64,000 nucleotides of DNA from Paenisporosarcina macmurdoensis (GCF_042658845.1 NZ_JBHSRI010000025.1:186001-250000), one strand, 5' to 3'. Shown: positions 51,291 to 61,006, counted from the first letter of the stretch. A program made the numbers and translations. Notes: a model not told the origin generated them from the sequence alone.

Positions 51291-52760
51291 ATGACAGAAC
51301 AGAAGAAACCACCTTATGGCATTATCGCCATTTTATTTACAGGAGCGTTTGTGGCGATATTTACCCAGACTTTATTGAATATCGCATTGCCATCCATTAT
51401 GGCAGACTTGAAAATTGAGGCTGCCACGGCACAATGGCTAATAACGGGATATATGCTCGTGAACGGAATATTGATTCCAGCCAGTGCCTATTTTATCCAA
51501 CGCTATTCGAACCGCTCCATTTTCATCTTGGCTATGTCGTTGTTTGCGCTGGGTACTTTGCTTGCTGGTTTAGCTCCGACTTTCAGTTTGCTTCTTGCAG
51601 CTAGAATGATTCAAGCATCTGGTGCCGCTCTAATGATGCCGCTTTTGATGAACGTAATTCTCGTTGCCTTCCCTGTGGAGCGCCGAGGAGCAGCGATGGG
51701 CATATTCGGTCTTGTGATGATTGTAGCACCAGCAATTGGTCCGACACTTTCCGGATATGTTGTTGAACATTATTCATGGAGAGTATTGTTTTTCATCATC
51801 TTGCCACTTGCTTTGATCCCATTAGCATTAGGGATTTTCAAATTAAAGAATTTAACTATCCAAAACAAAGAATTAACATTGGATAAAATGTCTCTGGTCT
51901 TATCAAGTCTTGGTTTTGGAGGAATCCTCTACGGATTTAGTGCGGCTGGACAAAGTGGATGGAGTGACCCATATGTATTAGGGACAATTACCATTGGTGT
52001 TGTATCGCTGATAACATTTATTTTCCGACAGTTTAAATTGAAAGATCCATTACTCGAATTTAGAATCTACAAATATCCGATGTTCGCTTTATCATCAGCC
52101 ATTTCTATCGTAGTTTCAATTTCCATGTTTTCTGCCATGATTCTAATGCCAATCTATGTCCAGACGATTAAAGGAATATCACCAGTGGATTCAGGTTTAC
52201 TGATGCTCCCGGGTGCACTTGTAATGGGCTTCATGTCACCAGTCACTGGTAGACTGTTCGACAAGTATGGTGCCAAAGTACTGGCGATTACGGGGATGTC
52301 GATTGTCTTGATTTCCACTTATTTCTTCAGTGATTTGAGTATCGAAACGACGTACCTACAGATTATGGCCATTTATACCATTCGGATGTTAGGTATTTCT
52401 ATGGTTATGATGCCGGTCATGACGAACGGCTTGAATACATTGCCAATGAAAGCATATCCGCACGGAACAGCGATGAACAACACGCTACAGCAAGTATCAG
52501 GTGCCATCGGATCTGCACTGCTAATCACAGTCATGAATACACGAACGACTGAGACAGCGAAAGACTTGGCGGTAAGTGGGGCAGACCCGGCTAGTATTGT
52601 GAAGAACTCAATGATGGAAGGAATCAATTACACATTCTTCATATCTACATTCATTGCAGCAGTTGCATTACTGCTAACGTTCTTCATTAAAAAGCCGCAA
52701 AGACCGGTAGCTGAAGAAGAGAAAAATCTCGTCGTTAAACAAGAACCCATTATAGATTGA
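51291..52760 (+). CDS. MFS drug efflux pump, DHA2 (EmrB/QacA, 14-span) family
   Basis: 489 aa with 14 spans. TLLNIALPSIMADL in span 1, WLITGYMLVNGILIPASAYF, RMIQASGAALMMPLLMNVIL and the span-5 motif C GLVMIVAPAIGPTLSGYVV identify a drug:H+ antiporter. Polar C-terminal tail. GGAGG before the ATG. 123 nt after the TetR gene without a terminator between, so the TetR promoter probably drives it. Confidence 0.92.
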   Translation: MTEQKKPPYGIIAILFTGAFVAIFTQTLLNIALPSIMADLKIEAATAQWLITGYMLVNGILIPASAYFIQRYSNRSIFILAMSLFALGTLLAGLAPTFSLLLAARMIQASGAALMMPLLMNVILVAFPVERRGAAMGIFGLVMIVAPAIGPTLSGYVVEHYSWRVLFFIILPLALIPLALGIFKLKNLTIQNKELTLDKMSLVLSSLGFGGILYGFSAAGQSGWSDPYVLGTITIGVVSLITFIFRQFKLKDPLLEFRIYKYPMFALSSAISIVVSISMFSAMILMPIYVQTIKGISPVDSGLLMLPGALVMGFMSPVTGRLFDKYGAKVLAITGMSIVLISTYFFSDLSIETTYLQIMAIYTIRMLGISMVMMPVMTNGLNTLPMKAYPHGTAMNNTLQQVSGAIGSALLITVMNTRTTETAKDLAVSGADPASIVKNSMMEGINYTFFISTFIAAVALLLTFFIKKPQRPVAEEEKNLVVKQEPIID

Positions 52761-52766
52761 TTTGGA

Positions 52767-52801
52767 AAAAGGCTAAACCGAATTTCGGTTTAGCCTTTTT
52801 T
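52767..52801 (+). terminator. terminator of the TetR/MFS operon
   Basis: AAAAAGGCTAAACCGAA/TTCGGTTTAGCCTTTTT, nearly perfect. Confidence 0.93.
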
Positions 52802-52834
52802 GCGTTAAAGAACGTTGTAATGTCCGAGGACAAA

Positions 52835-52867
52835 AAAAGAGTCGTTCAAATTTCGAACGACTCTTTT
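52835..52867 (-). terminator. terminator of the GlsB-type gene
   Basis: AAAAGAGTCGTTC/GAACGACTCTTTT with T-rich flank on the minus strand, 10 nt after the stop. Confidence 0.88.
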
Positions 52868-52876
52868 AAAATATTA

Positions 52877-53122
52877 TTATTTACGTAGAGCTTTCATAAT
52901 AAAGCTAACGATGAAGATTAAAATAATTGCACCAATTAAAGCTGGAATAATTTGAATACCGGCAACTGCTGGTCCGAAACTGAATAACATTCCGCCGATC
53001 CAAGCACCAATAATACCTGCAATAATGTTACCAATAATTCCGCCTGGTACGTCTTTACCTAAAATAAGTCCTGCTAACCATCCAATAACCCCACCAATAA
53101 TAAGATATAATATGAATCCCAT
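52877..53122 (-). CDS. GlsB/YeaQ/YmgE family stress membrane protein
   Basis: 81 aa, three spans with Gly-rich helices: LIIGGVIGWLAGLILGKDVP, GGIIGNIIAGIIGAWIGGML and ALIGAIILIFIVSFIM. B. subtilis homologues (YdaS, YwzA type) are small general-stress proteins. Start ATG 53122 with AGGAGA upstream; the longer frame to 53194 runs through the promoter. Preceded by a sigma-B-like promoter. Confidence 0.9.
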   Translation of the reverse strand: MGFILYLIIGGVIGWLAGLILGKDVPGGIIGNIIAGIIGAWIGGMLFSFGPAVAGIQIIPALIGAIILIFIVSFIMKALRK

Positions 53123-53170
53123 GTTTGACATCTCCTGTTCATTTAATGTTTTTTCTTGCTTACTTAATAG

Positions 53171-53196
53171 ATAACCTAAATTAATAGTGTTCAAAC
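53171..53196 (-). promoter_or_regulatory. sigma-B-type promoter
   Basis: On the minus strand GTTTGA-N14-GGTTAT, against the sigma-B consensus GTTTAA-N12-14-GGGTAT. It lies about 50 bp before the GlsB-type start codon. Confidence 0.65.
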
Positions 53197-53241
53197 CATT
53201 TAATTAAAAATCTTTTAAATGTGAATTTTTGAACAGGTTGA

Positions 53242-53466
53242 TTGGCTATAAAAAAAATCAATGGAAAACAACTCCTGGTGATCAAGCAACACCTGAGCAT
53301 CCCACGGAATTCAAAGTGTAATTTATTTGCAGGTCATGACAATGAACATACGGACATGGAACAACTGGACGTGGAAGCGAACTATGAAACGTATGAATTT
53401 TTAATGGCTTTGTTAGGAAATGTTAGCATACTAAATCAAAGAGTCGTGCGCCAACGTGTGGTTTGA
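53242..53466 (+). CDS. hypothetical ORF, doubtful
   Basis: 74 codons from TTG with a weak AGG nearby. It begins with a basic stretch (AIKKINGKQLLVIKQHL) and continues with a polar segment NLFAGHDNEHTDMEQL. No known family; it could be a fragment of a decayed gene in this junction zone. Confidence 0.25.
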   Translation: MAIKKINGKQLLVIKQHLSIPRNSKCNLFAGHDNEHTDMEQLDVEANYETYEFLMALLGNVSILNQRVVRQRVV

Positions 53467-53590
53467 AAAAGAGCGAGGTTCTTGATAAGGGTTTCTTTGG
53501 ATATTCTTAAACGACAAGATAAAAAGCCAATCGAATAAAAATGGGCATTGCAAAGAAGTTTACATTACCGAATCGAAAGGGAGTGGAGCG

Positions 53591-53734
53591 ATGGAATGGT
53601 CGTACTGGAAAGTAATCTTGAAATATGGCCATGTTGGACAAAGAAAAGCGCTATTTATATGCAACGCAGTTCAAGTCATACAATTATTAAAAATAATTAA
53701 ATTTTCATTGATTTCTGAATATTATAAGTTATAA
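53591..53734 (+). pseudogene. truncated 5' end of a small gene
   Basis: AGGGAGTGGAG precedes an ATG that encodes MEWSYWKVILKYGHVGQRKA, then a Leu/Ile-rich run without coding character to TAA at 53732. The first 20 residues look like the start of a small Bacillales family I faintly recall (WKVxxKxGHVGxRxE); the rest would be lost. This marks the left edge of the catabolic operon. Confidence 0.4.
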
Positions 53735-53795
53735 TCTAATATAATAGTAAGGCGTTTACTAATTTACACAATTTTACACAACTGAAAGAGAAATA

Positions 53796-53864
53796 TGTAA
53801 CCGATTACACATTTTGAATATAAGTTGTGTAGTTTTTTTTATTCAACATGTAACCGGTTACATG
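53796..53864 (+). promoter_or_regulatory. two LacI-type operators upstream of the catabolic operon
   Basis: TGTAACCGATTACA at 53796-53809 (one mismatch from symmetry) and a perfect 18-bp palindrome CATGTAACCGGTTACATG at 53847-53864. Centres are 53 bp apart, about five helical turns, so both face the same side and could be looped. The central CG and flanking AA/TT fit the LacI/GalR family. The regulator is likely the one at 63110. Confidence 0.8.
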
Positions 53865-53918
53865 TTTGGGTGTAGCTAGTATATCTATTATAAGTGCAGT
53901 TATAGAGAGGTGAGTTCA

Positions 53919-55268
53919 ATGGGAAGAGAAATTAAAATATTGTCTCCTTGCGGAATGCTAGGTTATGGATTTCCAGCTAGCTCTTTTTTAAATGGTATAA
54001 AAGAAGAACCACACGGAATAGTAGTTGACGCAGGATCTACTGATGCTGGTCCTCATAAGCTTGGCGCAGGAGTTTCAATTGTAAGCAGACGAGCTACTAA
54101 AAAAGATTTAGAAATCATCTTAACAAATGGAGTGCCCCGAAAAATTCCAATTATTATTGGATCTGCTGGCGGAGCAGGAGCACGTCAACATGTTGAATGG
54201 ACCATTGATATTATAGAGGAAATTCTGAAAGAGAAGAATCTAAATGTGAAAATGGCTGTGATTTGGGCCGATATCTCTAGTGAAAGTGTTATTAAAGCAA
54301 ACTTACAAGGGAAAGTGAATCCATTAAGTCCCAATATAAAACCATTAAACGAAAAAACTATTCAAGAAACAAATGGTATTGTGGCACAGATGGGGCATGA
54401 GCCAATACTTGAAGCATTAGAGCAAGGTGCAGACATTATTGTCTGTGGGAGAGCATACGATCCTTCACCTTTCGCTGCGATAGGAATCTTCCATAAAAAA
54501 GATCCGGGTTTATCATATCATCTTGGGAAAATACTAGAATGCGGAGCCCTATGTGCAGAACCAGGAACAACTAAAGATAGTATTTTAGGTATCATCAAAG
54601 ATGATTCCTTTACGGTGAAATCACTTAATCCCATACGAACCTGTACTCAAATAAGTGTTGCAGCCCACACCTTTTATGAAAAAGAACATCCATTTATCCT
54701 CCACGGTCCAGGATTCACTTTGGATTTAAGTGAATGTGAATTTAAAGAGCTAGGTGAAGGCGAAGTACAGGTTTCAAACAGTAAATACATTCCAAGTGAA
54801 AAATATTTGATAAAACTTGAAGGAGCAAGAGAAGTTGCATATAGAACATTTGTCATGGCCGGTATAAGGGATCCGATTCTATTAGAAAACCTCGAAGAAA
54901 TTGAAGAACGGGTAGAAGCACAGGTCCGTGAATATTATCAGGAAATTCCTCGCGAAGATTATAATATCAATTTCTATAACTATGGCATGAATGCTGTTCT
55001 AGGAAGTAAGGAGACGGAGATCTTTAGTGGTCATGAAGTCGGTGTTTTACTTGAAGTAATTGGGGAAAATCAGGAACTTGCGAATAGTATATGTTCAACA
55101 GCTAGATCTACTTTTCTCCATTTTGGACACGAGAAAAGAAAGTCTACAGCAGGTAATCTCGCGTTTCCTTTTGCGCCAAGTGATATAGAGTTTGGTCCGG
55201 TATATGAGTTTTCTGTTTATCATTTGATGGAAATTGATGATAATCCTTTCAATATCGAGTATAGATAG
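53919..55268 (+). CDS. AtuA family protein (DUF1446)
   Basis: 449 aa. Family features: LSPCGMLGYGFPASSFLNGI at the start, then VVDAGSTDAGPHKLGAG, IIIGSAGGAGARQHVEW and ADIIVCGRAYDPSPFAA. The name comes from acyclic terpene utilisation in Pseudomonas, but the reaction is unknown, and most members sit in unrelated clusters beside DUF4387. ATG 53919 has AGAGG at 8 nt. First gene of the operon. Confidence 0.85.
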   Translation: MGREIKILSPCGMLGYGFPASSFLNGIKEEPHGIVVDAGSTDAGPHKLGAGVSIVSRRATKKDLEIILTNGVPRKIPIIIGSAGGAGARQHVEWTIDIIEEILKEKNLNVKMAVIWADISSESVIKANLQGKVNPLSPNIKPLNEKTIQETNGIVAQMGHEPILEALEQGADIIVCGRAYDPSPFAAIGIFHKKDPGLSYHLGKILECGALCAEPGTTKDSILGIIKDDSFTVKSLNPIRTCTQISVAAHTFYEKEHPFILHGPGFTLDLSECEFKELGEGEVQVSNSKYIPSEKYLIKLEGAREVAYRTFVMAGIRDPILLENLEEIEERVEAQVREYYQEIPREDYNINFYNYGMNAVLGSKETEIFSGHEVGVLLEVIGENQELANSICSTARSTFLHFGHEKRKSTAGNLAFPFAPSDIEFGPVYEFSVYHLMEIDDNPFNIEYR

Positions 55269-55280
55269 GAGGCTGAACGG

Positions 55281-55592
55281 ATGGCAACTTTATTTGAAAT
55301 GGCAAAGGTGTTAAGAAGTAAAAATTCAGGACCTTTTGAACTAACTTTGGATGTTCTTTTTGATAGTCTTGAAAAGTTTCAAAAGGTGAGGGATTCTGGG
55401 AAATTAACGGTTCAGACCATATGTAGTCTTTATAATATTTCGGAAAAAGAAGTTCGACACATAGTTTTCTTTGAACCGGCACTCGGTGTGAAAATCACTA
55501 TTTTGCGGGATGTATCCTCTGGGTCGGTAGGGGACAGAGATGTTTATGGCGCTCAGCAGCATGCTCCATTAATGAACGTAATAATTGAATAG
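55281..55592 (+). CDS. DUF4387 protein
   Basis: 103 aa, AGGAGG before the ATG. KVLRSKNSGPFELTLDVLFD, FFEPALGVKITILRD and SVGDRDVYGAQQHAPLM match DUF4387, the constant partner of AtuA (often fused). Probably a subunit of the same enzyme; reaction unknown. 12 nt after the AtuA stop. Confidence 0.85.
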   Translation: MATLFEMAKVLRSKNSGPFELTLDVLFDSLEKFQKVRDSGKLTVQTICSLYNISEKEVRHIVFFEPALGVKITILRDVSSGSVGDRDVYGAQQHAPLMNVIIE

Positions 55593-55605
55593 GATGTTAA
55601 AACAT

Positions 55606-56499
55606 ATGAAAAAAATTGCAGTGGTTGGCAGTATTAATATAGATTACTTCGTGGAAGCTAATGTTCTTCCTGAAAAAGGTGAAACGGTACTTGGAAATCA
55701 GTTTTTTATGTCTCTTGGTGGAAAAGGAGCAAACCAGGCAGTAGCTGCTTCTCGCCTTGGAGCAAAAGTGTCTTTCTTTGGATCGATCGGAAGTGATGAA
55801 AATAGCAATTATGTAAAAAAAATGTTGCAAAAAGAGAAAGTAGATATTGCTCATCTTAATGTTGCAAAAGACTCACATACTGGTGTTGCTTTTATAGAAA
55901 TCTGCCAATCTGAAAACAGAATAGTGGTTATACCTGGGGCAAACAGAGAGACAAATATTTCATATATTGAAAGATTATTAGATGAAATTTTGGAGCATGA
56001 CATCGTTGTCTTACAGTTAGAAACTCCCCTTGAGATGATAGAACACCTTGTTCCAAAGCTATTTGAAAAAGGAAAAACAATTCTTTTGAATCCAGCGCCG
56101 GCTCTCCAAATAAGAAAGGAGATTCTGGATAAGGTTACGTATCTTATTCCGAATGAGCATGAATACCAGATTGTCATGAATGAAAAGGGAACTATGGAAA
56201 AACTATTAAAAAAGTTTTCAAATAAACTACTAATCACTTGTGGAATTAACGGAGTTAAATTCTTTGATGGAAATACACTTGTTCAAGTACCTGCCCATAA
56301 AGTAGATGCAGTTGATACAACGGGGGCAGGAGATACTTTTTGTGGAGCTTTTGCGGTGGCATTATCGGAAGGAAAAGACTTAGTAGATTGCATTGAATTT
56401 GGTAATTTAGCTGCTGGTTTATCAGTAAAGAAAAAAGGTGCTCAGTCAGGGATGCCATTTAGAGAAGAAATTAATCTTTTTGTAAGAGGGGAGCTTTGA
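55606..56499 (+). CDS. PfkB/ribokinase family carbohydrate kinase
   Basis: 297 aa. GSINIDYFVEANVLPEKGET, GGKGANQAVAASRLGA (PfkB signature 1) and DTTGAGDTFCGAFAVAL (signature 2, catalytic Asp) are intact. The pattern is closest to ribokinase, suggesting phosphorylation of ribose or a similar pentose. ATG 55606 begins at the conserved strand; ATG 55594 and TTG 55585 lack a ribosome site. The stop is 1 nt before the next gene. Confidence 0.92.
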   Translation: MKKIAVVGSINIDYFVEANVLPEKGETVLGNQFFMSLGGKGANQAVAASRLGAKVSFFGSIGSDENSNYVKKMLQKEKVDIAHLNVAKDSHTGVAFIEICQSENRIVVIPGANRETNISYIERLLDEILEHDIVVLQLETPLEMIEHLVPKLFEKGKTILLNPAPALQIRKEILDKVTYLIPNEHEYQIVMNEKGTMEKLLKKFSNKLLITCGINGVKFFDGNTLVQVPAHKVDAVDTTGAGDTFCGAFAVALSEGKDLVDCIEFGNLAAGLSVKKKGAQSGMPFREEINLFVRGEL

Positions 56500-56500
56500 T

Positions 56501-57403
56501 ATGACAGGAAAGGGTGTATTCTATCGATTAAAAAAAGACTGGATCTTATATTTGATGCTTTTACCAGCCATCCTGTATTTTTCTGTCTTTAATGTAGTAC
56601 CTCTAATCGGGATGAAGTTGGCTTTTCAGGATTATCGAATTATTGGGGATAACATCTGGGTTGGAATGAAACATTTTAACGTGTTATTTAGTTCTCCTGC
56701 GTTTATGGATGTATTAAAAAACACCGTAATAATTAGCACGATGAAAATGGTGTTCTTTTTCCCAATACCGATTATCCTCTCGTTGATGATAAATGAAGTC
56801 AGGAACGGTCCATATAGAAAGTATGTTCAATCTGTCATTTACTTACCACATTTCTTATCATGGGTTGTAATTGCTGGAGTATGGATAAGTTTGTTAAGTC
56901 CGGTAGACGGTGGAGTTAACGTTATTCGGAATTTCTTCCAGCTGCCTTCTCTTGATTTTATGACAAGTAAGGACCATATTCGTTGGGTTCTTGTCTTTTC
57001 TGAAATGTGGAGAAGCTCAGGTTGGGATTCAATCATCTATCTTGCTGCTATCATGAAAATTAGTCCCGCTTTGTATGAAGCTGCTCGTATTGACGGTGCC
57101 TCCACTTTACAACAAATGCGATATATTACTTTACCTGAACTAGCTAGTACTGTAATAACGGTATTTATTTTGAATCTAGGTTTCTTTATGAACGCTGGAT
57201 TTGATCAGGTATTTAACTTAATTAATGACTCTGTAATCAGTGTTGTAGATATTATTGATACCTATGTATATCGTATTGGAATCCTGAATGGACAATATGC
57301 CTATGCAACAGCTGCAAGTTTATTCAAAGGTATTATTGGTGTGGTCTTGATACTAAGTACTCATTTTATTTCAAAAAGGTTTACAGGGAAGGGTGTATGG
57401 TAG
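56501..57403 (+). CDS. carbohydrate ABC transporter permease 1 (LplB/MalF-like)
   Basis: 300 aa, six spans. EAARIDGASTLQQMRYITLP is the EAA loop that contacts the ATPase. NVVPLIGMKLAFQDY and GMKHFNVLFSSP are typical of the LplB group. GGGGAG precedes the ATG. No ATPase gene is in the operon, so a shared MsmX-type ATPase must power it (inference from family practice). Confidence 0.92.
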   Translation: MTGKGVFYRLKKDWILYLMLLPAILYFSVFNVVPLIGMKLAFQDYRIIGDNIWVGMKHFNVLFSSPAFMDVLKNTVIISTMKMVFFFPIPIILSLMINEVRNGPYRKYVQSVIYLPHFLSWVVIAGVWISLLSPVDGGVNVIRNFFQLPSLDFMTSKDHIRWVLVFSEMWRSSGWDSIIYLAAIMKISPALYEAARIDGASTLQQMRYITLPELASTVITVFILNLGFFMNAGFDQVFNLINDSVISVVDIIDTYVYRIGILNGQYAYATAASLFKGIIGVVLILSTHFISKRFTGKGVW

Positions 57404-57406
57404 GAA

Positions 57407-58294
57407 GTGAGTCATTTTAAAAAGCTTAACTGGACGAGAACTACTATCTATATAATCTTGTTTTCCCTGTCTCTCGCAGTATTATTTCCTATATTAAATC
57501 TATTAGCGATGTCTTTTTCTGACCCTCTTAAGGTACATGAATTAAAGGGGCTGGGTATTTTTCCTAAAGGGTTTTCACTCATAAATTATGAGGTGTTATT
57601 TTCAAATCCACTCATTATTAGAAGTATTTTAAACAGTATTTTCCTAACAATTGTAGGGACATCACTAAATTTGTTCCTAACAGCCATGACAGCATATGTC
57701 TTGGCAAAAACAGATTTTGTTGGGAAACGTTTTGTTATTATTTTTCTTATAGTGATTATGGTATTCGAACCTGGTTTAATTCCAGAATATTTACTAATTA
57801 AAGATCTTGGTTTGTTAGATACCTATTTTTCATTAATTTTATATAAGGCTATAAATGTATTTTACTTGTTTATATTAATGAGATTTTTTGAGGATGTACC
57901 TGACAGTATTCTTGAAGCAGCGAGAATTGACGGGGCTGGACATTTTAAAATTTTCACAAAAATCATGTTGCCTTTGTCGAAGTCAGGACTTGCCACTTTA
58001 GGCTTGTTCTATGGAGTGTATCACTGGAACGAGTATTTTAGAGCAACGATTTACCTAACTGATCCTAATAAATGGCCTTTGCAGGTTGTATTGAGGCAGT
58101 TCGTTATTGAGAGAGATAATACTTCACTTTTGGGTGCGCAAAACGTGCTCTCGTATGATCAAATTGCCGCCTTAGATTTCGGATCACTTCAAGCGGGAAC
58201 GATTATCATATCGATAGTACCTTTGTTAATATTTTATCCTTTAATTCTGAAATACTACGCTAAAGGAGCACTTGAAGGAGGTGTTAAGGACTGA
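57407..58294 (+). CDS. carbohydrate ABC transporter permease 2 (YtcP/MalG-like)
   Basis: 295 aa, six spans, EAA loop LEAARIDGAGHFKIFTKIML. GTG start 4 nt after the permease 1 stop, with AGGA close upstream. Pairs with permease 1. Confidence 0.92.
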   Translation: MSHFKKLNWTRTTIYIILFSLSLAVLFPILNLLAMSFSDPLKVHELKGLGIFPKGFSLINYEVLFSNPLIIRSILNSIFLTIVGTSLNLFLTAMTAYVLAKTDFVGKRFVIIFLIVIMVFEPGLIPEYLLIKDLGLLDTYFSLILYKAINVFYLFILMRFFEDVPDSILEAARIDGAGHFKIFTKIMLPLSKSGLATLGLFYGVYHWNEYFRATIYLTDPNKWPLQVVLRQFVIERDNTSLLGAQNVLSYDQIAALDFGSLQAGTIIISIVPLLIFYPLILKYYAKGALEGGVKD

Positions 58295-58345
58295 GTCAAG
58301 CCTTACTTCAAGTTTCAAGCCAAACAAAATTAAGGGGGAAATTAA

Positions 58346-59815
58346 ATGAAGAAAATGTTAGCTTTATTAATTACTTTTGCTCTAATACTAGCTTTGACAA
58401 CAGCTTGCACGAATGAAGCTTCTGAAAAGGAAACTGATGAAAATAGTAATGGTACAAAGACAATAAAAGTAGTCTACAAGGATGAAGGTCCATCTAACCC
58501 GGTAGCTAAGGCTTATTTCTCTAATTTAGAAAAGGCTTTAAAAGAAGACAAACAGTTGGACGTTAAGTTTGAACTTGTGGAAATGCCACAAGGTAATTAT
58601 GCAGAGAAACTAAATTTGTTATTAATGAGTGGGGAAATACCTGATTTAATTTACTTCCAGGGTGGCGATCAGCAAATTGCTGAACAGGATTTATTAGAAG
58701 ATCTAACTCCCTATATAGAAAAATCAGAGCATATTAAAAACATAATCCAACCTCATAATGAAGAAAGAATGAAAAATTACCCGTATTTACTATGGATAAA
58801 ACCTCTTGATTCTAAGACACCTGTTATGAGGAAAGACTGGTTTGATAAAATGAATAGTTCAACAGAACTAATGGAGAACCCTTCAGTAGACAATTACTTT
58901 AAATTCTTCCAGGAACTCGTTGAAAGCCCACCAGGTGGAAGTGGGAAACCGGCAAATGCGGTTACAGTAGCAGGAGATATTACTGAACTAGATTTCATCT
59001 TCGAAATGGCATTTGGAATTAATCAGACTTGGATAAAGAATGGTGGAGATTATGAGTATTCAAAAGTCTCAGCACAAGAAAAAGAGAAACTAGCTTTTTA
59101 TAATAAATTATACACTGCGGGATTATTAGATAATCAATATTTAACTAAGCAATGGGACACAAAAGAAAAGGCGTTCTATGATGGAGAGACTGGTGTCATT
59201 GTTGGAACAAACGGAAAAATCATTGATATTTATAACGGGAAAATGAAACAAGTAAATGGAGAAAGTGCAGAGGTTGTTGTTCTTCCTCCTGCTAAAGGTG
59301 ATTTTCAAGGTTTTGCTCCAACGGATATTACAAAAGAATCACGAGGTCTTGCAATTTCTTCTCAATCGAAAAATAAAGAAACAGTATTTCAAGTTTTAGA
59401 TTATTTAGCTAGTGCTGAAGGACAAATGCTCGATCGTCTCGGATTCGAAGGAGAACATTATGAAAGTACTGATTCAGGTATTAATCTGACAGAAAAATAT
59501 TATAACGAATGGTATGCAAGATTCTGGGAGCCTGCTGAATTTGAACCAGAAAAACCATTACTGACACCTTTACTCAGTGAGCCTGCTGAACAATCAAGAG
59601 AATTAGCATACGAATTCTACAATACTGATAACAGCTTTATCATTCCTGTGGAATTAATATCAAAATGGGATGCAATGGAAAACCTATATAAAGAATTTTC
59701 GACAGACATAATTACCGGAAAACGTCCTATTGATGATTTTGATAAGTATGTTGAAGAGTGGTTAAAAGCAGGTGGTGATGAAGTAACTGAATATGCTAAT
59801 AAAAACATTAAGTAG
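58346..59815 (+). CDS. extracellular solute-binding lipoprotein (sugar type, LplA-like)
   Basis: 489 aa. Lipobox ALILALTTAC. A cluster 1-type binding protein with LLLMSGEIPDLIYFQGGDQQ and, near the C-terminus, TPLLSEPAEQSRELAYEFYN. Large LplA-type receptors bind oligosaccharides or glycosides. AAGGGGG precedes the ATG. Confidence 0.9.
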   Translation: MKKMLALLITFALILALTTACTNEASEKETDENSNGTKTIKVVYKDEGPSNPVAKAYFSNLEKALKEDKQLDVKFELVEMPQGNYAEKLNLLLMSGEIPDLIYFQGGDQQIAEQDLLEDLTPYIEKSEHIKNIIQPHNEERMKNYPYLLWIKPLDSKTPVMRKDWFDKMNSSTELMENPSVDNYFKFFQELVESPPGGSGKPANAVTVAGDITELDFIFEMAFGINQTWIKNGGDYEYSKVSAQEKEKLAFYNKLYTAGLLDNQYLTKQWDTKEKAFYDGETGVIVGTNGKIIDIYNGKMKQVNGESAEVVVLPPAKGDFQGFAPTDITKESRGLAISSQSKNKETVFQVLDYLASAEGQMLDRLGFEGEHYESTDSGINLTEKYYNEWYARFWEPAEFEPEKPLLTPLLSEPAEQSRELAYEFYNTDNSFIIPVELISKWDAMENLYKEFSTDIITGKRPIDDFDKYVEEWLKAGGDEVTEYANKNIK

Positions 59816-59827
59816 GGAGTTCAAAAA

Positions 59828-60976
59828 ATGGTTTCTTTTCAGGAGCGAGTAAGAGGCGTCATTTTATCAATCGCATTTGGTGATGCAATAGGAGCAACAA
59901 TCGAAAAATTAAGTTATCAAGAAATTAAAGCTCAATACGGTCGTGTGGAATCTTTAAAAACGAAGTGGTATAAAGCTGACGCGCCTCAGGAAATTACACT
60001 CGGGAAAAAAAGAGGAAATGGAATCGTTACCGATGACACTTTAATGACCACAGCCTTAATCAATGTTTATCTAACAGAGGAAAGGCATCTAGATGCCTAC
60101 GATATGGGTAATGAATTTGTGAAAGAAATAGCTTACACAAAACGCTATATTCCAGAGTTTGATAAAGAAGCGATGATAATAGACCGCCTGTTCTATCCTG
60201 AAAAATATATCTTTATGCGACACGTATTGGCTAATTGTGAACCAAGGGAAGGCGGCCTCGGTAATATGATCAATTGTGGGGCCGCAATGTATATTGCGCC
60301 AATTGGAATTGTGAATGCCGGAAACCCTAGAGGTGCCTATGATGAAGCAATCTTGTTTGCGATGGGTCATCAAAGTAGCTATGGTTTAGAAGCGGCTGGT
60401 GTATTGGCCGCTTGTGTAGCTAAGGCTTTTGAACACGGTGTGACCATCGAAGAAATCATAGAAACAGCTATCCTGTTTGCTAAGGATGGAACTAAAATGG
60501 CGATAAAAGATTTGACTACAGCTGCAAAAGAATTGCGTGCCAGAAGTGCAGAAATGGATGAAGTTATTGAAGTTTTTCAAACCATCATTTCTAAATATTC
60601 ACCAATGAAAGACGATGTTCATAGGAAGATAGAGAAACTTGGAATACCTTCAAACCACTATACGCCAAGTAGAATTTTTTCGATTGAGGAATTACCGATG
60701 GCTTTAGCGTTTATTGTTCTAAATGAAGGAGACTTTTATCCAACTATATACGATGGAATAAACTCTGGAAGAGATACAGACTCGATAGGTGTGATGGCTG
60801 GCGCAATTCTCGGAGCTATGCAAGGTGATATTGTTATTAAGAAAGAAGATATTCAGATTCTTGAAGAGACGAATCGTATGAATCTTATCCATTTATCAGA
60901 GAAATTCGCAGAATTGGCAAAAAGAATGATTAAAGATGACATATTTCTTAATGTAAAAAGAAACGAATTGTTTTAG
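59828..60976 (+). CDS. ADP-ribosylglycohydrolase family protein 1
   Basis: 382 aa, all-helical. The dinuclear Mg-site motifs are intact: AFGDAIGA (17-24), TDDTLM (68-73) and GRDTDSIG (314-321). Such enzymes cleave the bond between ribose and an acceptor (ADP-ribose on Arg, dinitrogenase reductase, or other N-glycosides). The sugar importer and ribokinase around it suggest catabolism, not protein regulation (inference). Confidence 0.88.
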   Translation: MVSFQERVRGVILSIAFGDAIGATIEKLSYQEIKAQYGRVESLKTKWYKADAPQEITLGKKRGNGIVTDDTLMTTALINVYLTEERHLDAYDMGNEFVKEIAYTKRYIPEFDKEAMIIDRLFYPEKYIFMRHVLANCEPREGGLGNMINCGAAMYIAPIGIVNAGNPRGAYDEAILFAMGHQSSYGLEAAGVLAACVAKAFEHGVTIEEIIETAILFAKDGTKMAIKDLTTAAKELRARSAEMDEVIEVFQTIISKYSPMKDDVHRKIEKLGIPSNHYTPSRIFSIEELPMALAFIVLNEGDFYPTIYDGINSGRDTDSIGVMAGAILGAMQGDIVIKKEDIQILEETNRMNLIHLSEKFAELAKRMIKDDIFLNVKRNELF

Positions 60977-61006
60977 CTCTAGGCTAAGAGAAACGGAAGT
61001 GATCGC

